Source: Flavobacterium aquiphilum
Lineage (GTDB): Bacteria > Bacteroidota > Bacteroidia > Flavobacteriales > Flavobacteriaceae
Reading direction: 5' to 3'
DNA: 64,000 nucleotides
NCBI RefSeq assembly: GCF_027111335.1
Contig: NZ_CP114288.1
Coordinates: 3,472,001 to 3,536,000, forward strand
Below are positions 46,501 through 54,151 of this stretch, piece by piece; the first letter of the stretch is position 1, and each line of letters opens with the position of its first letter. The notes beneath the pieces were generated by a model. That model saw only the letters and a program-made list of their open reading frames with translations, was not told the DNA's origin and searched no databases. The translations under genes and the position numbers were made by a program.

Positions 46501-47531
46501 AAGGAAGTCTGAGCGCTGGCTCAAATTATACGATTACGTATGTCAGCAAAGACTTTTCTATAACAGCCAAGCCAATTACTGTTACCGCAGATGCCTCTCA
46601 GAAAAAGGTTTATGGCACAGCGGATCCCGTTCTGACTTATTCAGTCTCGCCAAGTTTAATAAGCGGTGATTCATTTGTAGGAGCTTTGACAAGAGCTACT
46701 GGAGAGAATGTAGGAACGTATGCTATTACACAAGGAACATTAAGCATTGGCTCAAATTATACCATTACTTATATCGGTACAGTTTTTACCATTTCTAAGG
46801 CAGATCAGATAATTTCTTGGAATCAAGCTCTTGGATCAGGCTGTGATGGAACGAATACGATTACCTTAACAGCTGTTTCAAGCAGTGGCTTGCCAATAAG
46901 CTATGTTTCTTCTAATACTAATACTGTAACCGTTTCAAATAGTTCTTTAATTTTTCAAAATTATGGTTCAGCAACTATTACAGCATCACAATTAGGAAAC
47001 AACAATTACAATCCAGCGCCATCAGTTGTGTTGCCTACTGTAAATAGCCAGCCAAATTTGATTAAAAAACATTTTGATAATATTATTTTCTTTGATAATA
47101 GTTCTAAGAATTTTAAAGCTTACAGTTGGTATAAAAATGGAGTTTTAGTTCCAAGTCAAACTACTCAGTATTTTAAAGATACCGAAGGGTTGAATGGTAC
47201 TTACTATGCTATAGCGACAAAACTAGATGGCACACTGATTACTACTTGTCCGTTGACTTTTTCTTCAACAGTACAAGAAGAATATATTAAAATTGCTCCT
47301 AATCCAACTAAAATCAATTCAGATTATCAACTTATCACTAATATATCTGCCTCAAAACTACAAAATTCACATATTGAGGTATTTAGCATTATTGGATTGT
47401 TAATCGACAATAAAATTAACAATGAAAATACAGTAACTTTAAAAGCTCCATCTGTTGAAGGCATTTATATTGTAAAATTGACCTTGACAAATGGCAAAAC
47501 TTTTACAAAAACCCTTCTAGTTAAAAACTAA
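40533..47531 (+). CDS. giant SprB-repeat / MBG-repeat surface adhesin secreted by T9SS
   Basis: 2332 residues. A signal peptide (ending QHIGAQ) is followed by a jelly-roll-like domain (about 21-193), a fibronectin-type segment (about 195-290), 17 SprB repeats of 78 residues (295-1620), a putative-Ig (He_PIG-like) domain (about 1621-1705), five MBG repeats of 77 residues (1707-2089), a spacer and a type A T9SS sorting domain from about 2251 (YIKIAPNPTKINSD to FTKTLLVKN). SprB repeats occur in the mobile gliding adhesin SprB of Flavobacterium johnsoniae, so this should be a long cell-surface filament for adhesion or gliding. Each repeat has two conserved cysteines (NVSCNGG, DANSC/DANNC), possibly disulphide-bonded. 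A small outer-membrane protein follows. The lack of a PorP/SprF-type partner next door is notable. Confidence 0.95.
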   Translation: MKKLYLLLTLLFFTIQHIGAQTTETFESQTDGSASFTNGAKTFNLTSSDISFTVANLAGTGYNGSNKYIEVADGGNLTFGQSGTISDVTGSFKINSLWLFVTGSPTFAAGATSTGAPGSITFIGKLAGVTQFTVVKNTTGSDIGTALPNNGFMPINFVTEGGSDNTGFIIDQLEIHLSSNYRYFAVDDFIFVNGAVAPTVTTTTATNTGAVKATMGGNVTADGGDATIERGIVWATTANPTIANNKFQIGTGVGTYSGTVSSFPPSTLIHYRAYAKNSGGTGYGADLSFTTNAALSATTSKTNVSCNGGSNGTASVTASGGVTSYSYSWSPSGGTGATATGLAAGAYICTITDNESTQITKNITITQPTAITATTSQTNVSCNGGSNGSASVTASGGTPGYTYSWSPSGGTGATASGLAASATPYVCTITDANSCSITKSFTITQPTAITATTSQTNVSCNGGSNGSASVTASGGTPSYTYSWSPSGGTAATASGLAASATPYVCTITDANNCSITKSFTITQPTAITATTSQTNVSCNGGSNGSASVTASGGTPGYTYSWSPSGGTGATASGLAASATPYVCTITDANSCSITKSFTITQPTAITATTSQTNLACNGGSNGSASVTASGGTPGYTYSWSPSGGTGATASGLAASATPYVCTITDANSCSITKSFTITQPTAITATTSQTNVSCNGGSNGSASVTASGGTPGYTYSWSPSGGTTATASGLAASATPYVCTITDANNCSITKSFTITQPTAITATTSQTNVSCNGGSNGSASVTASGGTPGYTYSWSPSGGTAATASGLAASATPYVCTITDANNCSITKSFTITQPTAITATTSQTNVSCNGGSNGSASVTASGGTPGYTYSWSPSGGTAATASGLAASATPYVCTITDANNCSITKSFTITQPTAITATTSQTNVSCNGGSNGSASVTASGGTPSYTYSWSPSGGTGATASGLAASATPYVCTITDANSCSITKSFTITQPTAITATTSQTNVSCNGGSNGSASVTAAGGTPGYTYSWSPSGGTAATASGLAASATPYVCTITDANNCSITKSFTITQPTAITATTSQTNVSCNGGSNGSASVTASGGTPGYTYSWSPSGGTAATASGLAASATPYVCTITDANNCSITKSFTITQPTAIITATTSQTNVSCNGGSNGSASVTAAGGTPGYTYSWSPSGGTGATASGLAASATPYVCTITDANSCSITKSFTITQPTAITATTSQTNLACNGGSNGSASVTAAGGSGGYTYSWSPSGGTGATASGLAASATPYVCTITDANSCSITKSFTITQPTAITATTSQTNVACNGGTNGSASVTAAGGSGGYTYSWSPSGGTGATASGLAASATPYVCTITDANNCSITKSFTITQPTAITATTSQTNVSCNGGSNGSASVTASGGTPGYTYSWSPSGGTAATASGLAASATPYVCTITDANSCSITKSFTITQPTAITATTSQTNVACNGGTNGSASVTAAGGSGGYTYSWSPSGGTGATASGLAASATPYVCTITDANSCSITKSFTITQPTAITATTSQTNVACNGGTNGSASVTAAGGSGGYTYSWSPSGGTGATASGLAASATPYVCTITDANSCSITENFTITQPTAINFTTTVLSGYDYNTGYSQTIVASGGTGSKTYAVTAGSLPSGFSLSTAGQITGTSTQIADSNFTVTATDDNSCTASYNFVMKLNQIPITVTATPSQTKIYGQSDSVLTYTVTPSLLPGDSFSGNLTRAVGENIGVYAINQGSLSAGSKYLITYVGANFAITAKPITVTADASQNKIYGTTDPVLTYLVSPSLISGDTFTGALTRAAGNNVGTYAIGQGNLSAGSNYTITYVSKDFSITAKPITVTADASQKKVYGTTDPIFTYSVSPSLVSGDTFTGALTRVAGNNVGMYAIGQGNLSAGSNYTITYVSKDFSITAKPINVTADASQKKVYGTTDPIFTYSVSPSLVSGDSFTGVLTRTAGNNVGTYAIGQGSLSAGSNYTITYVSKDFSITAKPITVTADASQKKVYGTADPVLTYSVSPSLISGDSFVGALTRATGENVGTYAITQGTLSIGSNYTITYIGTVFTISKADQIISWNQALGSGCDGTNTITLTAVSSSGLPISYVSSNTNTVTVSNSSLIFQNYGSATITASQLGNNNYNPAPSVVLPTVNSQPNLIKKHFDNIIFFDNSSKNFKAYSWYKNGVLVPSQTTQYFKDTEGLNGTYYAIATKLDGTLITTCPLTFSSTVQEEYIKIAPNPTKINSDYQLITNISASKLQNSHIEVFSIIGLLIDNKINNENTVTLKAPSVEGIYIVKLTLTNGKTFTKTLLVKN
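41416..45395 (+). repeat. 17 tandem 234-bp SprB repeats
   Basis: The period is 234 bp (78 codons): the string ACTACTTCGCAAACC recurs at this spacing. The first copy is the most diverged. Copies 2-12 are mostly the NVSC/GGTPGY form, and copies 13, 14, 16 and 17 carry the GGSGGY form. One extra codon (Ile) sits at the join of copies 11 and 12, near 43985. All copies are in frame within the adhesin gene. Confidence 0.95.
45651..46803 (+). repeat. five tandem 231-bp MBG repeats
   Basis: The period is 77 codons, with units starting ITVTA(D/T) and ending FSITAKP. The middle three (2-4) are closest to each other; the first and last are more diverged. They encode MBG-type Ig-like domains found in bacterial surface proteins. 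Confidence 0.9.
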
Positions 47532-47602
47532 ATAATTTAAAAGTATGAAATCCTCATTTGCTATAAATGAGGATGGACTACTTTAATATTAAAAATATAA
47601 AA

Positions 47603-48433
47603 ATGAGATATAATATAAAAAATATAATTAGTATCGCTTTAGTCCTGATTTCTCAAGGAATAACTGCTCAGTTCTACGTAGGTGTCCAAGCAGGAATAGG
47701 AAACATTCAAAGTGATGTGGAAGGCACAACGGCCGGACATAGACTTGGAGGAGCCGTAAAAGCAGGCTACATCTATTCATTTACAAATCATATAGGACTT
47801 GGTACAGGGCTAGAATTCTCTCAATATAAACAAGAAGTCTTTTTGACTAATTCATCCTATAATCTCTCTAGTTATGAGATTGATGCAACTGGCTCAGCAT
47901 TCATTTATAATATCGCCATAAGCAATTATAAAGAAAAACAAACCTTGCATGCTGTTCAAATTCCACTTTTCCTGCAATATAAAACCAATATTAATAAAGG
48001 GATTGATTTCATTTTTAGAGCAGGTGCAAAATATTTTTTGCCTGTAAAGTATAAAATAGAAGCCACTGCAAATTCTGTGAATGCAAGCGCTTATTATCCA
48101 GATGTCAATTTAAATATTAATGATTTGCCAGAATATGGTTTTGGAGTACAGAACAATTATTCAGCAACAGGAGAATATAATACGAAGGGGATTATAATGA
48201 GCTCTTTCGAATTAGGTTTTGCTTTTGATATGGGAGCAAAGAATTCTTTATATGCTGCAATGTTCCTTGAAAATGGATATGGATCTATACTTGATCAAGA
48301 CAGCAATAAATCCGCTATAGGTTATAATCCTACATCGGTTTCAAATAGAGAGGCCAATGGTATTTACAGTATGAATAAAAATGCTGAAATTCGACCAGTT
48401 TCTTTTGGAGCAACATTAGGCTGGAATTTTTAA
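47603..48433 (+). CDS. small outer-membrane beta-barrel protein (PorT-like family)
   Basis: I start at ATG 47603 (MRYNIKNIISIALVLISQGITAQ), which gives a clean signal peptide; the frame extends 36 bp upstream. The 276-residue product opens with FYVGVQAGIGNIQSDVEG and shows alternating strands with paired glycine and aromatic residues (AVKAGYIYSFTNHIGLGTGL, FLQYKTNINKGIDFIFRAG, GATLGWNF at the C-terminus), typical of OMP_b-brl_2/PorT-type barrels of 8-10 strands. It starts 71 bp after the adhesin and is probably co-transcribed, suggesting a role in anchoring or handling the adhesin at the outer membrane. It is not recognisably PorP/SprF. Function inferred from context only. Confidence 0.75.
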   Translation: MRYNIKNIISIALVLISQGITAQFYVGVQAGIGNIQSDVEGTTAGHRLGGAVKAGYIYSFTNHIGLGTGLEFSQYKQEVFLTNSSYNLSSYEIDATGSAFIYNIAISNYKEKQTLHAVQIPLFLQYKTNINKGIDFIFRAGAKYFLPVKYKIEATANSVNASAYYPDVNLNINDLPEYGFGVQNNYSATGEYNTKGIIMSSFELGFAFDMGAKNSLYAAMFLENGYGSILDQDSNKSAIGYNPTSVSNREANGIYSMNKNAEIRPVSFGATLGWNF

Positions 48434-48528
48434 ATTTCATGATTATCTCTATTTAACATAAATCTAAAAAAGCACTTTCATTTTCAAAAGAAGCTAATTA
48501 GTAAATTTAGGTTTACAAATTTTAAGAA

Positions 48529-48566
48529 AAAAGGCTGCATCCAAAAATAATTTGATGCAGCCTTTT
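48529..48566. terminator. terminator after the adhesin/barrel operon
   Basis: AAAAGGCTGCATC pairs with GATGCAGCCTTTT across a 12-nt loop, with A-run and T-run flanks. The rest of the 48434-48765 interval, about 330 bp, holds no gene that I can see. Confidence 0.8.
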
Positions 48567-48765
48567 CGTATTATCTATATCCCCTATTTTTATGATCCTT
48601 AAAATATTAAAAATCAAACTAAAACATATTTAAAACGAAACATTATTAGTCGTCATCATGGTTAAAAATGCTTCCAAAAGCCTCTTTTGCCTATAGAAGA
48701 TTTAGCAATATAACTTCGCATCTTTAGACTATTTTATATGCGAAAATAGTATAACTCATAAAAAA

Positions 48766-50982
48766 TTATTTAAGTAAAAAAATCACTTTTGATTTGATAT
48801 CTGCTGATGATGCTCCAATCAGAGCCTCAAAATCTCCCGGTTCAGCAACCCACTCGTGCTTTTTATCATCAAAGAAACTCAAGGCTGTTTTGTCTATTGC
48901 AAAAGTTACCGTTTTTTCTTCTCCCGCTTTAAGAGAAATTTTCTCAAAACCTTTTAATTCTTTTATCGGACGAACCAAAGACGATTTTAAATCACTGATA
49001 TAAAGCTGAACCACCTCTGCCCCATCACGGTTTCCTGTATTTTTTACTTTAACCGAAAATGTAATCTGGTCTCCGCTTGACAATTGCTTTTTATCTGCAG
49101 TCACTTTACCATATTCAAAAGTTGTATAGCTTAAACCGTGGCCAAAAGGAAACAATGGTTTTATCTTTTGCTTTTCAGCCCAGCGGTATCCTACAAAAAT
49201 TCCTTCTTTATAAGTTACTTCGTCACCGCCTGGGAATTCTCCTAAAGCATGTGCTCCGTTATCATTTAATTTAACCGGGAAAGTAAAAGTCAGTTTTCCT
49301 GACGGATTCACATCTCCAACCAGAACTTTAGCCAAAGCTGTACCTGCTTCAGTACCTAAAAACCACCCCTGCACAATTCCCGGAACTTCATTTACCCAAG
49401 GCATAGCCACAGCATTTCCTGAAATGTTTACAAAAACTACATTTTTATTTACTTTAACCAATTCACTGATTAATTTATCCTGATTGTATGGAAGGCCTAA
49501 CCCTTTTCGGTCTGCTCCTTCTGCATCCTGATTGTCGCTTTTATTCAAACCTCCGAAAAATAAAACTACATCAGCATCTTTTGCTGCTTTTAAAGCTTCG
49601 GCAGTTAATTCAGCTGGAGAACGTTTGTCCTCTAAACTCATTTTTGCCACAACTCCATTATACTTACTTGTCGGATCTCCTACGTAGCCGCGGGCGTAAA
49701 CAATTTCTGCCTGGCTGCCAATTCTTTTCTTTAATCCGTCAAGAGGCAATACTTCGTATTTTGCTTTAAGCGAAGAACTTCCTCCGCCAACAGTCATCAT
49801 TTTGATTGCATTTTCTCCAATGACAGCAATTTTCTTAGTTTTATTCAAATCAATTGGAAGAATATTGTTCTTGTTCTGAAGCAGTACAATTCCTTCTTCA
49901 GCGATTTTTAAACCAGCCTCGGCATGTTCTTTTGTTCCAAATGATCCAAAAGGTCTTTCTCTATTCATCGTAGTTAAGAACGATAAACGCAAAATACGAC
50001 GTACCTTTTCATCTAATTCTTTTGTTCCTATTTCAGCTTTTGCAATCATAGCAGCATAAGGTTTTACCAAATAATAGTTGTCATAAGCATTACTTGTTCC
50101 CCATGAAAGTCCATTAGTCCAAGAACCAAACTCCATGTCCAAACCATTATGAATTGCTTGATTGGTATCATGAACTCCTCCCCAGTCTGAGATTACAACC
50201 CCTTTGAATCCCCATTCGCCACGGAGAATATTATTTAACAAAAACTCATTATGACAGCAGTGCTGCCCTTTGTATTTATTGTATGAACCCATAATAGCCC
50301 AAGCATCACCTTCCTGAACAGCCGCTTTAAATGCCGGCAGATAAATTTCATACAGCGCACGGTCATCAACTATTACATTTACTGAATTACGGTTTGTCTC
50401 CTGATTGTTTAAAGCAAAATGTTTTACGCAGGCTGCAACTCCGTTTGACTGCACCCCTTTAATATAAGGAACCACCATTTTTGAACTAAGAAAAGGATCT
50501 TCGCCCATATATTCAAAGTTACGGCCGTTTAATGGTGTTCTATAGATATTTACACCTGGTCCTAACAGTACGTTTTTATTTCTATAACGCGCTTCCTCTC
50601 CTACAGATTTTCCATATAGAGAAGCCATTTCTTTATTCCATGTTGCAGATAAAGCAGTAAGTGCGGGAAATGCAATACAAGAGTCATTTGTCCAGCCTGC
50701 CTGATCCCATTCGTCCCATTTTACTTCGGTACGAATTCCGTGCGGTCCGTCAGTCATCCAGTTTTCTGGAATTCCCAAACGCGGAACGCCTGGCGAACTG
50801 AATTTAGACTGCGCATGAATCATGGCAATTTTTTCTTCAGTTGTCATTCTTGAAAGTGCATCTTCTACACGTTCATTAATAGGTTTTTTATCGTCAAGAT
50901 AAACTGGAACTTTATTCTGCGCATTCACTCCGAATGAACCTAATAAAAGTAAAAAAACAATTGTTTTAACATTTTTAAACAT
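48766..50982 (-). CDS. GH3-family beta-glycosidase (beta-glucosidase-like)
   Basis: A 738-residue secreted protein (signal peptide ending FGVNAQ). The TIM-barrel domain carries MTDGPHGIR near residue 76, GPGVNIYRTPLNGRNFEYMGEDP, VKHFALNNQETNR and the nucleophile Asp266 in VVISDWGGVHD. The alpha/beta-sandwich domain (about 375-560) includes IAVIGENA and FFGGLNKSDNQDAEGADR, with candidate acid/base glutamate in the DAEGADR loop. A C-terminal fibronectin-III-like domain (VKNTGNRDGAEVVQLYI) ends the protein. GH3 enzymes remove terminal beta-glucosyl, xylosyl or related residues in the periplasm; specificity cannot be read here. It is preceded on the same strand by the SusR-like regulator gene, with 197 bp between. 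Confidence 0.92.
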   Translation of the reverse strand: MFKNVKTIVFLLLLGSFGVNAQNKVPVYLDDKKPINERVEDALSRMTTEEKIAMIHAQSKFSSPGVPRLGIPENWMTDGPHGIRTEVKWDEWDQAGWTNDSCIAFPALTALSATWNKEMASLYGKSVGEEARYRNKNVLLGPGVNIYRTPLNGRNFEYMGEDPFLSSKMVVPYIKGVQSNGVAACVKHFALNNQETNRNSVNVIVDDRALYEIYLPAFKAAVQEGDAWAIMGSYNKYKGQHCCHNEFLLNNILRGEWGFKGVVISDWGGVHDTNQAIHNGLDMEFGSWTNGLSWGTSNAYDNYYLVKPYAAMIAKAEIGTKELDEKVRRILRLSFLTTMNRERPFGSFGTKEHAEAGLKIAEEGIVLLQNKNNILPIDLNKTKKIAVIGENAIKMMTVGGGSSSLKAKYEVLPLDGLKKRIGSQAEIVYARGYVGDPTSKYNGVVAKMSLEDKRSPAELTAEALKAAKDADVVLFFGGLNKSDNQDAEGADRKGLGLPYNQDKLISELVKVNKNVVFVNISGNAVAMPWVNEVPGIVQGWFLGTEAGTALAKVLVGDVNPSGKLTFTFPVKLNDNGAHALGEFPGGDEVTYKEGIFVGYRWAEKQKIKPLFPFGHGLSYTTFEYGKVTADKKQLSSGDQITFSVKVKNTGNRDGAEVVQLYISDLKSSLVRPIKELKGFEKISLKAGEEKTVTFAIDKTALSFFDDKKHEWVAEPGDFEALIGASSADIKSKVIFLLK

Positions 50983-51179
50983 ACCACTTAATTTATTAAA
51001 TCATTAAAATACCATTAGGGCATTTTAGCATTTCCTAATAATATTGTAAAACTAAAACGTAATAGTATGTGCAGGATTTTTGAACAAAAAAAGTAGTAGA
51101 GTAAAAAACTAAAACACTTAAAAACAAACAATTAAAACAAAATAAAGATTAAAAAAAGTAGTGCTTTTAAAATAAAAAA

Positions 51180-52820
51180 TCAGCCTTTCGAGGGGAATAA
51201 TCCAATTTTCATAACTCTTTCCTCAAAATCATTTCGAGAGACAGCGGCTTTATTCCTGGCTTTGGTCCGATAATTATAAATCGTGCTTAAAGAGTAACGA
51301 AGAAATGCTGCGATTTTTACGCTATCAGTTATCCCAAGGCGGATTAGCGCAAAAATGCGGAGTTCAGTATTCAGCAATTCTCCCTGCTTCAATACAACCT
51401 GTTCTTCACTGATGAGTAATGCATTAAAATCCTTTACAAAAGTTGGATACAGATTTAGAAAAATTACATCAAAGTTCTCATACAGTTCTTCCAGTTCTTT
51501 TTCAACCAGAGTAGTCGATTTAAGCATCTTGAAAATTTCATCAAACTGTTTGAGAGCTGCTTTTTTGTTTAAAATAACACGATAATTTTCCAGCTTATTG
51601 ATATAACTGGAACACAGACTGAAAAAATGCGCAATATATTCTTCTTTAATATGATTGGATTCCGATAATTGGGCATTTCGTTCCTGTAACTGGCTGTTTG
51701 TTTCTGTAATATCCTTATTTAATTCGGCTAACTTCTGGCTGGTTGTAAAAAGTTCTCCCCTAATTCTGGATACTTTTTTCATTTGTCTGTAGACATAAAT
51801 CACCGCCGCTATCAGGAAAACAGAAAGCAGGCTGATGCATAAAAGATAAATTTGCAGCTCACTTTTTCTCTGGGCTTCCCTTTCCAAATAAGCGGTATTA
51901 ATAATGGAATAAATCTCAGACATGAACAGTGTACGGAACTGGACATTGCAGTAAAGCGCGTCTTCAATTGCTGACTGTGTAAGCTTATAAGCCATATCAA
52001 CATCCCCAATTTCATAAAAAACCAATGCCAGTTCCTGAAGTGAAGCATTGTCTTTTATAGCATTTTTGATATCTGCAGTGGCAGAAAGCGCATAATATTT
52101 TTTCCGTAGTTCTAATTGCTTTGTTGCCTCATAAATTTTACCAAAAAGATATGTAATCATGGCATACTGTGAATCTTGCTCTTTTGTATTTTTTAATAAA
52201 AAAGATAATTGTTTTAGAGCAAGAGCATATTTTCTATTGAAAACATTTTTCTGAGCCTGGTTAATTTTAAACTCCAAAGTCTGAGGATTTAATACACCTA
52301 ACAGAGAGTCTCTATATTTCCCTATTTGCTCAATATATTCTATGCTCCTGCTATTTGCATTATAATGCTCGAAAAATTCCCTGTACACCACATAATAATT
52401 TGGAAGCAGTGATTTGGCTAATGTCTTTTTGTTAATGCTTTTCAAAATGGCCTCCGATTCCCGGTATTTTCCGGATGAAGAATATAGGTTGGCCAATTGC
52501 AAATTAGCTAAATCTGAAAAAGTCTTATTTTGTAGTTCTTCAGCAATTACAAGATTTTTTTTGACATATAAAATCGCAGAATCAGAATTGAATTTTTGAT
52601 ATTCGGTATATAAAGTTTTGTTGTAATTGTATTCCTGTTCTTTCGATAAATTTTCTAATTGATTTTTTTTGAAGTTTAAAATACGTTCTTCTTTTAGCAG
52701 AACGTACCGTTGTTTATTTTTTATAGCTTCATTTAAATTATCAAAAATAGAATCATTACTATTCGATGAAAAAACCGAATAACTTAACGTAAATAAAAAA
52801 AACAGCAGGTAATTTTTCAA
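51180..52820 (-). CDS. SusR-like membrane regulator (DUF6377 type)
   Basis: A 546-residue protein beginning at a TTG codon (MKNYLLFFLFTLSYSVFSS); this is the only start that keeps the signal sequence, and no ATG lies nearby. TPR-like helical repeats fill about residues 60-320, a membrane helix lies near 325-345 (IYLLCISLLSVFLIAAVIYV), a coiled coil near 355-400 (LAELNKDITETNSQLQERN), and a C-terminal helix-turn-helix-like region includes LLNTELRIFALIRLGITDS and AAFLRYSLSTIYNYRTKARN. This layout is that of the starch regulator SusR and of proteins named DUF6377: a periplasmic sensor tied to a cytoplasmic DNA-binding end. It probably governs the GH3 gene downstream or a nearby locus. Confidence 0.8.
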   Translation of the reverse strand: MKNYLLFFLFTLSYSVFSSNSNDSIFDNLNEAIKNKQRYVLLKEERILNFKKNQLENLSKEQEYNYNKTLYTEYQKFNSDSAILYVKKNLVIAEELQNKTFSDLANLQLANLYSSSGKYRESEAILKSINKKTLAKSLLPNYYVVYREFFEHYNANSRSIEYIEQIGKYRDSLLGVLNPQTLEFKINQAQKNVFNRKYALALKQLSFLLKNTKEQDSQYAMITYLFGKIYEATKQLELRKKYYALSATADIKNAIKDNASLQELALVFYEIGDVDMAYKLTQSAIEDALYCNVQFRTLFMSEIYSIINTAYLEREAQRKSELQIYLLCISLLSVFLIAAVIYVYRQMKKVSRIRGELFTTSQKLAELNKDITETNSQLQERNAQLSESNHIKEEYIAHFFSLCSSYINKLENYRVILNKKAALKQFDEIFKMLKSTTLVEKELEELYENFDVIFLNLYPTFVKDFNALLISEEQVVLKQGELLNTELRIFALIRLGITDSVKIAAFLRYSLSTIYNYRTKARNKAAVSRNDFEERVMKIGLFPSKG

Positions 52821-52849
52821 ACTTAATACTGGCTAAAGGATATGGATTA

Positions 52850-52857
52850 CAAATATA
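52850..52857 (-). promoter_or_regulatory. candidate -7 box for the SusR-like gene
   Basis: TATATTTG on the minus strand matches TAnnTTTG. The expected start site would lie about 26 nt before the TTG start codon at 52820, supporting that start. No TTG -33 element is evident. Confidence 0.35.
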
Positions 52858-53057
52858 ATAAAGAGAACCCATTGGATTAAATTATTTAAAAATGTAATGT
52901 GCATTAAAATTAAAAATAATCAGGATGAAATAATAGAATAAGTTAAAATACCTGATAATTATAACTACGCTTTAATTTATAAGTTCAATTGTCTCAGTAA
53001 AACATTACAAATAACAATTTTACACTTTTTATTGCCTTTAATTGGGGCAGATGAATA

Positions 53058-53098
53058 AAAAAAGAAGCTTATCTCACAAAACGTGATAAAGCCTCTTT
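53058..53098 (-). terminator. imperfect hairpin, probable terminator of kduI-kduD
   Basis: On the minus strand an AAGAGGCTTTATCAC arm, a short loop, and GTGAGATAAGCTTCTT form an imperfect stem followed by seven Ts. It lies about 240 bp past the kduD stop, giving a long 3' tail. Confidence 0.5.
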
Positions 53099-53341
53099 CA
53101 GTAATAATTTCTTGATTTAATATAAAAAAGAAACAACAAATAGTTATAATGTCTTTTGCTTATTATTTGAAAACCAAACCAAATTTCACAACCACGTGAA
53201 AACCAAAAATCAAATATTAAAACTATCAGCTAACTGATAAAGACAACTATCTGTCATTTCTTTAAAAAAAACATACTTAACTTCTCTAAAAAACAATACA
53301 ATCTAAAATTATATTTTCAGCATGTTTTGAATTTTATGATA

Positions 53342-54133
53342 TTATTCATTAGAAGGTTTTCCAATGGTAGCAAGGATTCCACCATCTACATAAAGGATGT
53401 GTCCATTTACAAAGTCACTCGCTTTTGATGACAAAAAGATCGCTGCTCCCTGTAAATCTTCTGGGTCTCCCCAACGATTTGCAGGTGTTCTGCTGATGAT
53501 GAACTCGTTGAAAGGATGTCCATCAACTCTAATTGGAGCTGTTTGACTAGTTGCAAAATAACCAGGACCGATACCATTTGTTTGGATGTTAAATTTAGCC
53601 CACTCTGTAGCCATATTTTTGGTCAACATTTTCAAACCTCCTTTTGCGGCAGCGTAAGCACTAACATCTTGTCTTCCCAATTCGCTCATCATTGAACAAA
53701 TGTTGATGATTTTTCCTCCTCCGCGCTCAATCATTCCTTTAGCAACAGTCTTAGAAACAATAAAAGGGCTGATCAAATCTACATTGATTACTTGCGCAAA
53801 ATCTTCCACTTCCATTTCGATGATCGGAGTTCTTTTGATGATTCCTGCATTGTTGATCAAAATATCGATAGGACCAACTTCGGCTTCTATCTTTTTAATA
53901 TTTTCAATTACTGCGGCTTCGTCAGTTACGTCAAAAATATATCCGTAAGCTTCAATCCCTACAGATTTGTACTCTGCAACTGCATTATTCACCGCTTCCC
54001 ATGAAGAACGATCGTTTACTACAATTTTAGCTCCGGCGTGACCAAGCCCTTTAGCCATAGACATTCCTAAACCATGAACACCTCCAGTAACCAGAGCTGT
54101 TTTACCTGTTAAATCAAATAAATTTATCGACAT
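53342..54133 (-). CDS. kduD: 2-deoxy-D-gluconate 3-dehydrogenase / gluconate 5-dehydrogenase-like SDR (KduD)
   Basis: A 263-residue classical short-chain dehydrogenase. The nucleotide-binding glycine motif TGGVHGLG is at residues 16-23, NNAG near 91-94, the catalytic serine in NICSMMSEL near 147 and the YAAAK motif near 160-164. KduD-type enzymes reduce 2,5-diketo-3-deoxygluconate to 2-keto-3-deoxygluconate with NADH, the cytosolic step after KduI; closely related sequences are also annotated as gluconate 5-dehydrogenase. The gene lies 18 bp after kduI in one operon, which decides in favour of the pectin role. It would receive the PL22 and GH88 product. The downstream KDG kinase and aldolase are not in the window. 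Confidence 0.9.
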   Translation of the reverse strand: MSINLFDLTGKTALVTGGVHGLGMSMAKGLGHAGAKIVVNDRSSWEAVNNAVAEYKSVGIEAYGYIFDVTDEAAVIENIKKIEAEVGPIDILINNAGIIKRTPIIEMEVEDFAQVINVDLISPFIVSKTVAKGMIERGGGKIINICSMMSELGRQDVSAYAAAKGGLKMLTKNMATEWAKFNIQTNGIGPGYFATSQTAPIRVDGHPFNEFIISRTPANRWGDPEDLQGAAIFLSSKASDFVNGHILYVDGGILATIGKPSNE

Positions 54134-54151
54134 ATTAATTAGTTTTTTTGT

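Larger units (their letters stand above)
52821..53341. other. 521-bp intergenic region
   Basis: No gene is seen. Close to the regulator, CAAATATA at 52850-52857 reads TATATTTG on the minus strand (a TAnnTTTG match), a plausible -7 box about 30 bp before the TTG start. At 53058-53098 lies a terminator-like hairpin. The remainder is featureless A/T-rich DNA. Confidence 0.5.
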
